Part shown: one piece after another, positions 47,130 to 59,628 of the stretch
Position numbering within the stretch: the first letter of the stretch is position 1
Layout: each line of letters starts with the position of its first letter
Origin: Paragordius varius
Taxonomy: Eukaryota > Nematomorpha
Reading direction: 5' to 3'
Assembly: GCA_964247055.1 (NCBI GenBank)
Contig: OZ176057.1
Span: 5,890,001-5,954,000, forward strand
Length of the DNA: 64,000 bases
Notes under the pieces: generated by a model
Seen by the model: only the letters and a program-made list of their open reading frames with translations
What the model was told of the DNA's origin: nothing
Databases searched by the model: none
Position numbers and translations under genes: made by a program

Positions 47130-49175
47130 AATTATTTTATAAATGAGCTATGAAAAGATTAGCTTAAATAAACTATTAAACTTATGATGAATATTAGGAT
47201 ATATATAAAGATACCAATACTTGATAATCAGCATTAAGTTTTAAAAAGGTGTAAAGAAGTAATAGAAAGGGGAGTTAGTAAGAATCCGGGGATGGTTTAT
47301 TGATACAAATAATTTTAAGAAAAAATAATTGAAAAGAGATTTTTATAAAAAAATTTTGTTATTAAAACTATATTTAAAATTATATTAAAAGACATGCACC
47401 GCAATATTTTACATATAACACAGTTGAATATTTATCTTACCAATATATTTTGGAAAATATATAATATAAACTCTTGATTACTCACCGTGTTTTTTAGTAT
47501 TTTGTTGTGTAGATTCGTCAATATCTTCTATATATTAACATGCGACTGAGGGAATACTTTGCGTTGATCTCAAGGGATAATTGAATGTATTTGTTGTTTT
47601 AACCGGTTTAAGGGTCTGATTATGTTTAATTGTGCATATTTTTATCCGATCCGTTCATCTGACAAAAAATCTTTCAAACAGGTGCTATAATGCTAATGAT
47701 CAAAAAAAATTTGTGGTTTGAATTTTTGTGGTTATATGTCAATATATATCGTTCTCAGTTATATTGCCATTTTGTTCACTTCCAAATAAGAGCAAAATAT
47801 CAAATAAACTTTAGAAAACTACCTAAATTTTGTCCTTGTTCCTGCATAATATTTCCATTTTAAATTAATTTTAAACCTCGTTTCAAATATTTTTCTGACA
47901 TAAATGAAGAATATGTGAGTTTCATGTGCAAATTTATATTGGCTTTTCGCCCCAAATATGTTATTAATTTTTTTATAAAATTACATCTCGATTGCTAAAA
48001 ATATAAAGTAATAATTTACAACTAAGTAAAGTTTCCAGTTTATTTAATAAAATTTTGATATATTAAAACGCAAACGCGCCTTTTTTACGATTTACACAAT
48101 TTTCAAATATTTGTGTAATTTCACCAAATTATTATATGAAATTTTCTTAAAATAATAGGTTATCTACGACTTTAAACATTTCCGTTACTCAAGGTCAAAT
48201 ATATATTGCGCAAAATTTTATAGCAGAAATCGGGGCATATATATTAGTTTTATATTATAATAAATAAACCATAATTTGAAAAGTTAAATTGTTATTTAAA
48301 TTTGTAAAGAACGTAAATATAATTTTTTAAACTAAACAAATGTTTGGATCAAAATTTGTAATATTTATAAAAATTGTATAATTTTTGACCAATTTAAAAT
48401 TATTTGGTAACTTAAAACGCAAATAGCGTTAAATAAAAAATTTTGGCTTGTATGCAAAATTTGGTATCTTTATTACAATATAGTATACATATGCATAAAA
48501 TATATAAGGAGATAGTATGACTGATTTAATAATCTACGCTTAAAATTTGACCAGATATATAAACAAAAGCTCGCGATTCTTTCCAGAACTAAACTTTTAA
48601 ACCTTGCGCTGGAAACCTAGTTAAAATAGTAAGAGTTTTTATAAAATAAAAAATTTCCCTAAATACATATACAAGAATTAAATTTATAGTTTAGCAATGA
48701 ATAAAAGTGGCATGGTTTGGAAGAGACATCCTTGGTATAGATTAAAAAACATATTAATATAAGATTTTTTATTATAACATCAATCGACTAAAACTAAAAT
48801 TAATATTAAATTATATACTAAATAACTTTAGCCAAATATAATATTACAACAAATTAAAAAAATAACTATATTTGATAATCAATTAATTGCCAAATATATT
48901 AGCCATTATAAAAGTATACGGTGCAATTTTTACAAGAACTTAAACTTTATTAAATAATGTTTTATCCAATTCTCTTTGACTCATTTCATCAAACTAGAGA
49001 AATTCCATCACCATTTTTTAAGACTAATGTTTGGTTTAGCAACTCTCTATTTCTACCCTAATTTATAAAAGTTCAAAAAATTTTATTATTATTTTTTTAT
49101 ATTGGCCCGAAGACATTGCAACTATAAATTTAAATAAACTTTTTTTGAAAATTCTATAGCTTGAATATATTAGAA
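47130..49175. other. AT-rich stretch without recognised feature
   Basis: No gene or repeat family was recognised on either strand. A few short open frames have AT-driven composition only. Confidence 0.5.
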
Positions 49176-49176
49176 T

Positions 49177-49295
49177 GAAATGCGTGGGTCTCGGCCTGCT
49201 TCGCAACCCGAGGAAGTCCTGCGGACTTCTTTAAGAAAATGAACCAACTCCAATCCCTCACCCTAACCCATAAACTCGAAATCCTTAAAGCACTT
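49177..49295. repeat. double-hairpin repeat, copy 1
   Basis: AATGCGTGGGTCTCGGCCTG leads into a GC-rich hairpin (GGCCTGCTTCGCAACCC) and a second hairpin (GAAGTCCTGCGGACTTC). TAAGAAAATGAACCAACTCC and a CCCTCACCCTAACCC stretch follow. The same module, 948 bp away in direct orientation, is at 50125. It resembles the ends of element Y (55531, 58237). The paired hairpins near an end are reminiscent of Helitron termini. Confidence 0.6.
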
Positions 49296-50124
49296 TCTCG
49301 CGTTCGAAATATTAAAAATGTATTAAGTCAAAAATATCTTTATTTTTTATATAACGGCTTAATTCGGTAAATTCTATACATAGAGTAAATTGATAGTTAA
49401 AAAAAATTAAAATCTGTACCTAATTATAACTAGTATATGATTTAAATTTGACGCTAAAACATATTCATTCCTAACCTATATTTTATTTCAAAGATTAATC
49501 TTTTTTTTGTCAAAATAACTATTCCTTGAAAATTTAGCAATTGGCATAAATGCTTTTTAAACTGGAAATCATTAAATATAATTCACTATGAGTTTTTAAT
49601 CTTGATTAGATATTACAACTTATAGTATTGCGCTACTTTGACATTCAGAATTCGTATTTCTCCCTATACATAAATAATTTAGTAGACTCCATATGGGGTC
49701 TGGTTTAGAACAAACATCCTTAACTCAAAAAATAATTTTTTTTATTAAATCCAAATAAAACCTTGATATATAATAAATATTTTTAATTTGAGAATCAATT
49801 ATATAAAACAGATAAAATTAATATTGAATTAGCAGGAAATAATATATACTATGATATTTCTTACAACTAAAAAAATGTTTTTATCTATCGCTCTTTTTTA
49901 CTAAAACTAATACAGATCTCTAACTATTAGTCAAATAATAAACTCAACATTATTCACACTAAACATATTGTACTTGTGTTAATTTTAAAATTCTTTTTAA
50001 AAGTCTAATTTTGGATACATATACCATTAAATATATATAGTTTAGTAATAAATTATTAACATTTCATAAATATTGATAAGGTAGGTACCTTCAAATATTA
50101 TTACAAAACCAATATATTTGAACA

Positions 50125-50245
50125 GGAAATGCGTGGGTCTCGGCCTGCTTCGCAGCCCGAGGAAGTCCTGCGGACTTCTTTAAGAAAATGAATTAACTCC
50201 AATCCCTCACCCTAACCCTAGCCCACAAACTCGAACGCCTTATAT
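50125..50245. repeat. double-hairpin repeat, copy 2
   Basis: This copy is almost identical to 49177-49295, with intact stems CTGCTTCGCAG and GAAGTCCTGCGGACTTC. The 0.85 kb between the copies is AT-rich and non-coding. The pair could bound one element or be two independent insertions. Confidence 0.6.
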
Positions 50246-50774
50246 AATTATATCTGTATATTTAAATAATTGACAACCATATAATCAAATATTTTAGTTC
50301 GGTTTTACAATTTTAGAATATAATGATGAATGCTTGTTGAAAAAGTCATCTAGATAAAGATACCAATTAGATATTTCCGAAAGCGACTGCGAATAAATTT
50401 AATTTGTGCTTACGTTAATGATAAAATTATTCAATATTATCTTTACAATATTTTTAAAAAAAGTTGTATGTAAATTTTTGGAATTTAGTTTGAGTTTTAT
50501 TATATATGATTGATAAATTTAAAAAATAAAATAAAAGTTATATAGTTAATGATTACTGGAATATACAAGAATCGGTATTATATTAAATATAAGTTAAAAT
50601 AAATATTAATATATAAAACTTATTTTGTAAAAAATTAATTAAATAACAATACCCAGACTTGAAGTCTTAGACCAAAATTGATATAAAATAATTTCCTTAT
50701 ATATCAAACCAAATGTTTAATTGCGCTAGAATTATTTCTACATGTAATCTTCATTAAATAATAAATAAACTGTT

Positions 50775-50963
50775 TTGATAAAATTCTAAAAATTAGATTG
50801 CGACCAACCGATAGGTTGATTTGGGAGGCTTGTTTTATCCATTCAAACAGTATACACCTCATCAACAGAAGAGAAGAGAGAAAAGATCTTAACAAAGTCA
50901 CAAAAGACTTCCTAAAAGAAACAGACTATTTCAAAATATTTACCACACCAAGGAAAAAACAAT
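50775..50963 (+). pseudogene. Penelope-like element C-terminal fragment
   Basis: The plus strand reads RPTDRLIWEACFIHSNSIHL, then INRREERKDLNKVTKDFLKE and TDYFKIFTTPRKKQ before a stop. The WEA-F-I-(x)n-LINRREE-DLN pattern matches the region after the catalytic Glu in the GIY-YIG domain that ends Penelope-like polyproteins. The upstream part of the domain is not present. This is a 3'-end remnant distinct from the element at 17345. Confidence 0.5.
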
Positions 50964-50999
50964 AACACATGCACACCACTTTGCATTTTTTTTTATGTT

Positions 51000-53703
51000 A
51001 TCATAATTTATAATTATATTTTTCAAATTTTGTTTTATTAATCTTATTATTATTTTCTTTTATTTTAGTTAATCCATTGAAAAAGATACTCTCATGTATC
51101 GAAAATTTTGGATATAGTTTGAATTCAATAAATTTTACGAGAATACAAATTATTATTATAACAATCTATGACATATTTGATACATATTGCCAATTGTAGA
51201 AAAATAATTAGATACAATTTTATTAGGAATAATTATGTATTCACAAAATATTTTTGAGATTAAAACATTTTGAATTTAAAACTTATTAGGTTATTTATTT
51301 GATCTATTAGCAAATTTTATTTAATACAATTTAAAATATTTCTTAAATTAGTAAAATATTTTTATTTAATCCCTATATGTTTAAATTATTTGGGACAATT
51401 TGATTAAAATAATTATGTATTCTAAATTTATTTTAAATCTAAAAATTATCATGTAATAATTTTATATAATATAATTTAAAGTATTTCTTAAATTAGTAAA
51501 TTAATAATATTAAATCCCTAATAGTGGTATATATGTTTTAATTATTTGAGACAATTTAAGAAAAAATTATGTATTCTAAATTCTATTTAAATCTCAAACT
51601 TATTACCTAATAATTTCATTAATTACATATATATATTTGATATATTAGCAATATAAAAATAATTTTATTAGATATATATATTTAAATTATTTCAAATATT
51701 TCAAATTTATTTTTCTTCAAAAGATATTAATTAATTAAATTTTTACTTGTTACTTTATTTCTATATTCCCTTAATCCTAAATACTAAGACATATGTATAC
51801 TTAATATTTTTAAAAACACATAAAAATAGTTAACATTGTAATGTAAATGAAAGGGGGGATGTATGAAACAATGTTGCGCAACATACAAACAAACAAACAA
51901 GAGAAGGAAAAATAAAGTGTAGAATTTTCTAGAAGAGGGGAGAAAAGGCGCACTCAAATGCGCACATAAATTTAAATGGCTATACACACGTGTTCTTTCC
52001 CCCCCCTACACATATATAAAGACAAAAAATATTTATTAATTTGTTTTTTTAATTTTTTTTCCAAATTTACATTGTCTGGATATAATGTATTCCACTTCTG
52101 TTACTATATGCAATATAATGTATTGCTTGCATGGATTATTATATTATATTAAAGTAAAAATTGTTATTTAATTAATTTTAGACAAATGCAAATTCAATAA
52201 AGATAAACTGTTGAGGCTTATCCATCCTGGAAATAAAACATGCAAAAAATGATTTACCATATAACCGATTATATTTTAAATGATTTCTGGTAAATAAATT
52301 TGTTTATAACACTGGACATCAAATTTTTCTGCCACTCGAGTTTTTTGCATTTTCTGATATTTAGTATCATTTTAGCAGTAAATCTGAAATAAAAATTATA
52401 ACTCGATGGAAAAATTTTGTACATTTTGATTATTTTAATTATGCGCCCTCTTTATCAACAATTTACTAAAAAATCTTTTTCTTTGAAAATATACAAGTAA
52501 TGCCCATTTGTAATATATCATTCGAAAGGGAATAAAAACTCTATAATGCATACTAATATGTATTATATCGACAGTTAATATTGGACACAGAGAGCGACAA
52601 ACGCGCTAAGCGAGAGCATTTTTTTACTTATTATGTTTTTAAAACTAATGGATGAAAATAGCTCAAACTTTGTTTAGATTGTGATGAATGTCTAAAAAAG
52701 ATAACACAAGAAAGTTTTTTTGATTAAAACATTTTTTTATTGCTTTTATGTCAAAAACAGCCATTTTTAAGTTTTTTAAAAATTACCATCTCATCAATAT
52801 TAATTTATTTTCTTTACGAGGCTGATAATTTCGAAATTTTTAAAATAAAATCAAAGTTTAAGGTATTTTTGATCTTTTATAGCCATTATTTAATAAATTT
52901 ACAGTTATAACTATGCATTTTAGTATCCCCTAGGTAAAATATTTATGATAATAATAATTTTTATTAAAAAAGCAAACCAAAAGCTTTTTCAAAAAATTTT
53001 TTAAATTAAATACAAATATAACCCTAATAATTATATTAAAATAATTTATATAATTTTCAAATTAGTCTGTCTGAAAATTCTTGACTTGTTTAAAGGATTG
53101 AAAATTTCCACTTAAATCCAAATAATTTTTACATCCGATTGATTTAAATGACTTACTACCATTTAAAAGATGCAGTTTTTTGCGCCCTTTCGAATGATAT
53201 AAAATACATGGCTTCATATCTAAAACTTTTAATTTTCGAAATTTCGATCGTAATGTTAAATCGGGGCCAAAAATTATCGATAAACTCTAATATAAAAAAT
53301 TTCTTGAATGCTGGACCAATTTTCTTTTCATATACTAATTATGTACTTTAATAAAATAAATTTTAAATTTACAAGAATGGCAGTTAAATAAAGTTAAAAT
53401 TTGTTGTCTAGCATAAATATTTAAAAGTATAATGAACAATGTGCAGAGGAAACATAATGAGACTGAGTCTGCAACCGAAATGGGAAATTTAACTGATACA
53501 ATTAAGCCTAATTAATACTGGTAAGTTTTGCATGTTTTGTCTATATCATTCAAAATACTTTGTTAGATTGTATTAAAATATGTCAGAATTACAGTAAAAA
53601 ACACTATTATTGATTGGATATTAAAGTTAATGCATTATTTTGGATCTTTTTGTGATTTGAACCAGATATTTTCTCTTTTGTAAATTTTTAGCAATATCTA
53701 AAA
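51000..53703. other. AT-rich stretch without recognised gene
   Basis: No gene was recognised. Between 51240 and 51620 a loose direct repeat (AATTATGTATTCTAAAT / TTTAAATCT / AATAATTT) recurs about three times at roughly 125-bp spacing, perhaps an old tandem duplication. Confidence 0.4.
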
Positions 53704-55530
53704 CAGTGATACTCAAGCCGCGGCTCGCGGGCCGCATGCGGCCCTAAGAGTGCTTTGTAATTGCCCTATGATATTGATAATTAAATTATTTTTATTGATA
53801 TTTTAAAATACACATATAAAATATTTTAATATTAATTTATTTTTAAATTTAATTTGATAATTTTTATTTTTTACCCAATTCGGAATGGAAAAAATTTCTC
53901 TACATAAAATAATTTCAAAATTTTGGAACACGTTGTTTCTGTTTCTGTTTTCTATTTTCTTTTTATTTCAAATTTTATTGCAGTTCTTTTTTGTAATTAA
54001 GCAAACCTTTCACCCAAACTTGCATATACATATTCTTTTCATTGCTATCCTGCATCATTTTTTACATTTAAATTTAAACCTGTTTTTTTATAGCATAATT
54101 CAAATTATATTACTATTTTTTTGTAAAAAATTACATATTATTTAAACATAAATTCAAAGAATGACATCTAATACTAAAAAACGTAAATTATTCGATGAAA
54201 ATCGCTCCTATAAAAAATGGGAAGAAATATTCTTTGTAGTTTTGAATAAAAATGTTGTTTCCTGCCTTATATGTAAGGATAAGATAGTTATAAAAAAATA
54301 CAACATTGAATGACATATCAATGTGCATCTTCCTGATATTTTGCTCGACAACATAATGAACGAGGAAATATAAAAATTTTACCTGTGAATAATACCACGA
54401 AAGGTGATTTTTTCGAAATAATTAGCACTTTTTTCGATAAAAATGGTATAGCTATGAAAAAAAATGGTTTCGATCTGCACCGATGGCTGTCCCTCTATGA
54501 TTGGAATAAACAAAGGATTTATTCCTCTTTTGAACAAATATAATTTGCAAAATATTTTATCCGTTCATTGCTTTTCATCAGCAAAACTTGGTTTCGCTTG
54601 TAAAAGATGTATCACTCAATTCAGTAATTAAAAAGGTTGTGGATATAGTAAACTACAACCGTGGCAGACTGTAAATTTAAAAAACTCCTAAAAGATATCC
54701 ACATGAGTTTGACGTTCTTTTGTACACCGATGAAATGGCTAAACCTTAGCAAATTAAATAGATTTTTTTAAGACATGAAAATTATTTAAAAAATAACAGA
54801 TAGTTTGACGAAGAAATTAATAGAAAAAAATGGTGGGTTTTAACTTACTTTTGCGACATTACTTATAAACTATATATTTTTAATACAAGTCTTCATGGGA
54901 GCAAATAATAACCCAATATTCTAATCTAATATTTGCTTTTCACGAGAAATTAATAATATATAAACAAGATTTTATAAATAAAACACTCCTATATTTTCCT
55001 ACACATAAAACGATTTATGAGGAAAATATGGAATTTACCGCGGAAATTAATTTAATATTAGACAATCATTAAACTCTTTTATCTCATGAGATGAAATTAG
55101 ATTTCAAGAATTAAGCAATATTAAAAATTGCTTAAATCGTTGAAAATCCATGGCATATGGATACATCCAATATTAAACAACTTGAGGAATTCGGTTTTGA
55201 TCAGGCGCCTATCATTGAAGAATTCGTATATTTTAAAAATGATTCCAATTTGGAGGCTATATTCAAGGAGAATTATAGAGAAAAAAGATATGTAAAGTTT
55301 TGGCAAGAAGTGCCAATTAGATTAATGTGACCAGATATTTAGAACACTGGCGCAGTACAAAATTAAAACATACTCTGCTTATTTTTTAACCAGATTTTCG
55401 GTGTTTAAATAATATTGTTCGTTTTATAAGCTCATTAGAAACAATTAAAATATTAAATTTATAAAAAATTTAATATAAATGTATGTACATATAATTATAT
55501 TATATGTTATATATATGGATATATAATAAT

Positions 55531-58237
55531 ACTAGTGTAAATCTCGTGCTGCTGCAGCCCGAGGAAGTACTTCGCTGGTGGGGCTATTTGAAAAAAGGGA
55601 CAATAAAATAATCCACATATGTGGATTATTTCGAAACATTATTTATTAGCTATGATCTCATAGGTTCAAAACGGTGCATTCTTGCTAATATATTGTTTAC
55701 TTGGGCGAAAAATAGATTCCAATTACTTTTGAATATTTTGGAATAATGGCATTTTAAGGGGGAGCGGGTAAAAAGAGGTCCTTAATTTAAAAAGCGAGCC
55801 GATTATGTTTGGCGCAATCAAAAATAAGTAAACAAAAATCATATTTGAAATTGAATGGTCCAACACGTTTTCCAGAAAATTGTCTCAAAGACACGATTTT
55901 TGTGGACTTCTGTTTTCAAAAAAAACGTTTTTTACACGGGGTGGGTCCGAACTGGGGGCCTAATTTAAAAAAGCGTGAAGCTATTGTCGAGGCATCTATT
56001 AATGATCATATTTTTTCTACATTTGAATTTGAATGGATCTACCGGTTTCCCGGAAATAAATCACCAAGCCACTACTTTCCATTTTTATAAATAAATAAAT
56101 TACAATGGTATGTTTGTTTAAAAAATGCTAATTGTCAAAAACAATATTATTACCAAATATATGATAATAAAAATAGAGGGAAACAATATATCTGGTTTTT
56201 GTAAGATGCTGTGCAGATAAAATCATTCACACACGTTCTTATGAAAGTTCTGTTCCATAGCTTTTTGAAAAAAATGCGACTATTTGACAGCAGATAAAAT
56301 GCGTTGATGAAAAAAAGATAGGTGAGTAAATAGAAAATTATTTGAATGCCGACTACAGTGTAAAATTCGAAAATAATTCAAATAGTTTTGAGTCTACCCA
56401 ATCAATGGTATGTGATGTGACATTATTATTAAAAATAATTATTTTTTTATAATAGTAATCTATATATTTATAAAAATGGAAAATGCTGGCTTTGTGATCT
56501 GGTACAGGAAAACCGGTAGACCCAATCAAATCCAAATATCGAAAAAATATAATCATTAATAAATGTCCCGACAATAGCTTCGCCCTTTTTTTGAAATAGG
56601 CCCCCAGTTCGGGCCTACCCCGTATGAAAAACGGGTTTTTTTGAAAACAGAAGTCCACAAAAATCGTGTTTTTGAGACAATTTTCCGGAGAGCGTGTTGG
56701 ACCATTCAATTTCAAATATGACTTTTGTTTACTTATTTTCGATTGCGCTGAACATAGCCGAGCCACTTTTTTGATTTAGGCCCTCTTTTTACCCGCTCCC
56801 CCCGTAAAATGCCACCTTTTTCAAAAAACAAAGTCCACAAAAATAATTTTTTAAATCGATTTTTCGCCCTAGGTATGAGACCGTAAAAATTCAATAAAGA
56901 TTCCACGTATTCCCTGTTAAAAGGCAAAAATTTTGTCTACCGTTTATTTGATGATAGCTGCTGGGTAAGGAGCTACCCGCTAAAAACTGATTTTTCATAT
57001 AACTTTGTGATCTGTTTCCGGAAAACCGGTGAAGCCATTCAAATCCAAACATCGAAAAAATTTAATCATTAATGAATGCCCCGACAATAGCTTCCCCCTT
57101 TTTTGGAATTAGGTCCCCAGTTTGGGCCCACCCCGTGTGAAAAATGGGTTAAGTCAATTTTTTGGAGAACGTGTTGGACCATTCAATTTCAAATATGATT
57201 TTTGTTTACTTATTTTCGATTGCGCCGAACATAGTCGAGTCACTTTTTTGATTTAGGCCCTCTTTTTACCCGCTCCCCCCCGTAAAATGCCATTTTTTTC
57301 AAAAAAAACAAAGTCCACAAAAATATTTTTTTGATTGTATTTTTTTGCCCACGGTAAGAGACTGTAAAAATTCGAGAAAGATTTTTCGTATTGCCTGTTA
57401 AAAGGCAAAAATTTTAGTCAAGCGTTTCTTTGATGATAGATGCTGAGTAAGGAGTATCTATCATATGTATAGCATGTTAATAGATATATGGATATTAATA
57501 CATTATTTATGGTAATCTATATATTTATAAAAATGGAAAATGCTGGCTTTGTGATCTGGTACAGGAAAACCGGTAGACCCAATCAAATCCAAATATCGAA
57601 AAAATATAATCATTAATAAATGTCCCGACAATAGCTTCGCCCTTTTTTTGAAATAGGCCCCCAGTTCGGGCCTACCCCGTATGAAAAACGGGTTTTTTTG
57701 AAAACAGAAGTCCACAAAAATCGTGTTTTTGAGACAATTTTCCGGAGAGCGTGTTGGACCATTCAATTTCAAATATGACTTTTGTTTACTTATTTTCGAT
57801 TGCGCTGAACATAGCCGAGCCACTTTTTTGATTTAGGCCCTCTTTTTACCCGCTCCCCCCGTAAAATGCCATTTTTTTCAAAAAAAACAAAGTCCAAAAT
57901 ATTTTTTTGATTGTATTTTTTCGCCCAAGGTATGAGACTGTAAAATTTCGAGAAGGATTTTTCGTAATGCTGTTAAAAGGCAAAAATTTTAGTCAGGTGT
58001 TTCTTTGATGATAGCTGCTGAGTAAGGAGTATCTATCATATGTATAGCATGTTAAAAGATATATGGATATTAAAACATTATTTATGGTAATCTATATATT
58101 TATAAAAATAGAAAATGCTGGCTTTGTGATATACAGGAAAAACGGTAGACCCATTCAAATCCAAACTTCGAACCCCCCCCCCCCAGAAGTCCGAAGGACT
58201 TCCTCGGGCTGCGTAGCAGCACGAGATTCACGCTAGT
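55531..58237. mobile_element. element Y with hairpin-bearing inverted ends, nested in element X
   Basis: The left end is ACTAGTGTAAATCTCGTG, then CTGCTGCAGCCCGAGGAAG. The right end is its near complement (CTTCCTCGGGCTGCGTAGC, AGCACGAGATTCACGCTAGT), with GAAGTCCGAAGGACTTC inside. Ends with stacked hairpins and CTAG at the edge recall Helitron 3' termini, here facing outward on both sides. The interior is a family of long repeats (S190-related) in both orientations and encodes no recognised transposase. Confidence 0.6.
55740..58165. repeat. internal repeats of element Y
   Basis: One unit runs in plus orientation (55740-56090). At least three run in reverse (about 56455-56935, 57000-57470, 57505-58060), with a partial one at 58085-58165. 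Segments 56457-56815 and 57514-57870 are identical or nearly so over about 360 bp. Landmarks are GGGCCTACCCCGTATGAAAA, CCGGAGAGCGTGTTGGACC and TTTTTACCCGCTCCCCCCG. Confidence 0.85.
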
Positions 58238-58473
58238 AATATCTAAAAATAATAAATAGATATTTTTCAGATTTATGTAATTGTCCCAATAATTTATGGT
58301 TTTGCGAAATTTTATCTAAAAAAGCTTCAAATTTTCTTCTGTATTTTTGACTATTACAATTGCTTTCAAGGTATCTATTGTGAGTTGTGTTTTTTCCGTA
58401 ATCCATATTTTGTTTGTAAGAAAAGGCACGGAAAAGAATATTAAAATGAAAAAACTAATAAAAAAATTATTAT

Positions 58474-58492
58474 GTGTGTGTGTGTGTGTATG
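58474..58492. repeat. (GT)n microsatellite
   Basis: A short run of GT dinucleotides lies within the right part of element X. Confidence 0.9.
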
Positions 58493-59628
58493 TGTGCCAA
58501 AATTAAAATAGGTCTATGAATAAGTTTATACACAAAAGAATGAAAAGAAAACTGGATGCAAATTAAAGTTTAGGGAAGCAAAAAATTAAGGAACATACCT
58601 CCCACCCAAAACATAAAAAAGTTGTTTTTTCCTAAAAAAGGGTTATATCATATCGGAACCAAATATAATGAATTTAAATAATATGTTGCGGAAATATAAA
58701 AATTTCCGTTTGATAATTATAATTAAAGTAAACTCAAACAAAATTTTATTTAGCTAAAACCTATATGAAACAAAAATAAATTTTCAAAAAATCAAATTAT
58801 TAAAATATTAATTTATTTTGTGTTTATTTTTGAGGTCGCTTTTGCGGAAGCCCTGAGTGAAAGGTTGGCCTAAATCTGGAATCTGATATTGATAGTTCTG
58901 CCATTTCGCGAATGGCTGTATTCATAAGCGATTGACCGGTCCAAAACCCAAATCCATGTATAATTACAGCAAAAAATAAAATATTGAAATTTAAGGCCAG
59001 GGTTTTTTAGAGCAAAAAAACCATTTATTTTAACTAAGGGTACTCTACGAATTCTAAAAAACAAAACTTGTATGAATAAATGATAATTAAAACATATTTA
59101 TAAATTATTTTAAAAAGCAGTACAAAAGTCAGTGCAGTACAGGCGCGGTTTTTTTGGAAAACCCAGTACTGTACTGCGAAAAACAGCTTATCTGGTCACT
59201 TTAAAATAGATGTGAAAATATAAAAAAATGTGCCCAAGTTATCCTAACTGTTTTCCCTCAACTTACACGTGTACGGCATATTCAAAAATGAAGTATGTCA
59301 AGAACAGAAATCGCTTATCCAGGATAAATGGACGATCTATTAAGATTGGCCTGTCTTGAGGCGAAACCAAATATGTCAAAAATTATTGGTTAATATCAAA
59401 ATAAATCTTGTTATCAAAATATTTTAATTTTTTAAACTAAATGGTGTAAAACGAGTTTTTAGCTGAATTTACATGCGTTCCTCAAAAAATTCATTGGGAT
59501 GATTTAGAGTATATATGTACATATGTGTCAAACAGCTATGGAATATTCTAATAAGGTTCATGGTCCTTAAAAAAAATATATTTTATTTGGGCTGTTGAAT
59601 TTTTTTGGTGAGTGCCACTGTTCTAAAT

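Larger units (their letters stand above)
55325..59201. mobile_element. element X inserted in the hAT transposase, itself split
   Basis: The left end is ATGTGACCAGATATTT and the right end CTTATCTGGTCACTT, with TA at 55323-55324 and 59202-59203. The right part has AGCAGTACAAAAGTCAGTG and GTACTGCGAAAAACAG. It is the same family as 34271-35024. About 1.17 kb is its own sequence; 55531-58237 is a further insertion. Confidence 0.8.
54163..59393 (+). pseudogene. hAT transposase (ZBED5/GTF2IRD2-like), degenerate and interrupted
   Basis: From 54163: KKRKLFDENRSYKKWEEIFF, then CLICKD (BED-like zinc finger start). CTDGCPSMIGINKGFIPLL follows, the D-x-G-x-S/P-x-M region holding a catalytic Asp. The HCFHQQNLV..VVDIVNY region comes next, then the PHEFDVLLYTDEMA segment, and the LEEFGFDQ...FWQEVP region ends at about 55320. 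The C-terminal dimerisation part resumes after the insert at about 59215 (KKCAQVILTVFP, MKYVKNRNRLSRIN, MDDLLRLACLEAKPNMSKII) and stops near 59393. Multiple stops and frame changes are scattered throughout, so it is inactive. Family assignment is from recognition of these motifs. Confidence 0.8.
53704..59620 (+). mobile_element. hAT transposon split by a nested insertion
   Basis: The left end is CAGTGATACTCAAGCCGCGG with the GC-rich CGGGCCGCATGCGGCCC subterminal palindrome. The right end is TTGGTGAGTGCCACTG, whose complement begins CAGTGGCACTCA. Flanks are ATCTAAAA (53696-53703) and TTCTAAAT (59621-59628), an 8-bp target duplication with changes at its two edges. The element encodes a ZBED5/GTF2IRD2-type hAT transposase, broken, and is interrupted at 55325-59201 by element X. 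Without the insert it is about 2.0 kb. In the plus-strand mirror block the sequence stops at ATTTAGAG (6819-6826), where this insertion begins. Confidence 0.85.

Noticed and set aside
49255-49275. CCCTCACCCTAACCC stretch as telomeric repeat
   Set aside because: There are only one or two CCCTAA-like units, and they are part of the dispersed double-hairpin repeat.
49177-50245. GC-rich hairpins as possible tRNA or small RNA genes
   Set aside because: There is no cloverleaf and no internal A/B promoter box. The same module caps element Y, so it is a transposon end.
53885-54145. 86-codon hydrophobic plus-strand ORF
   Set aside because: It is AT-driven Phe/Leu/Ile composition in the 5' non-coding part of the hAT element, upstream of the transposase start.
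55809-57823. ORFs of 93-137 codons that share an AQSKISKQKSYLKLNGPTR peptide
   Set aside because: They are on both strands, arise from the non-coding repeats of element Y, have no domain-like composition and vary with the repeats.
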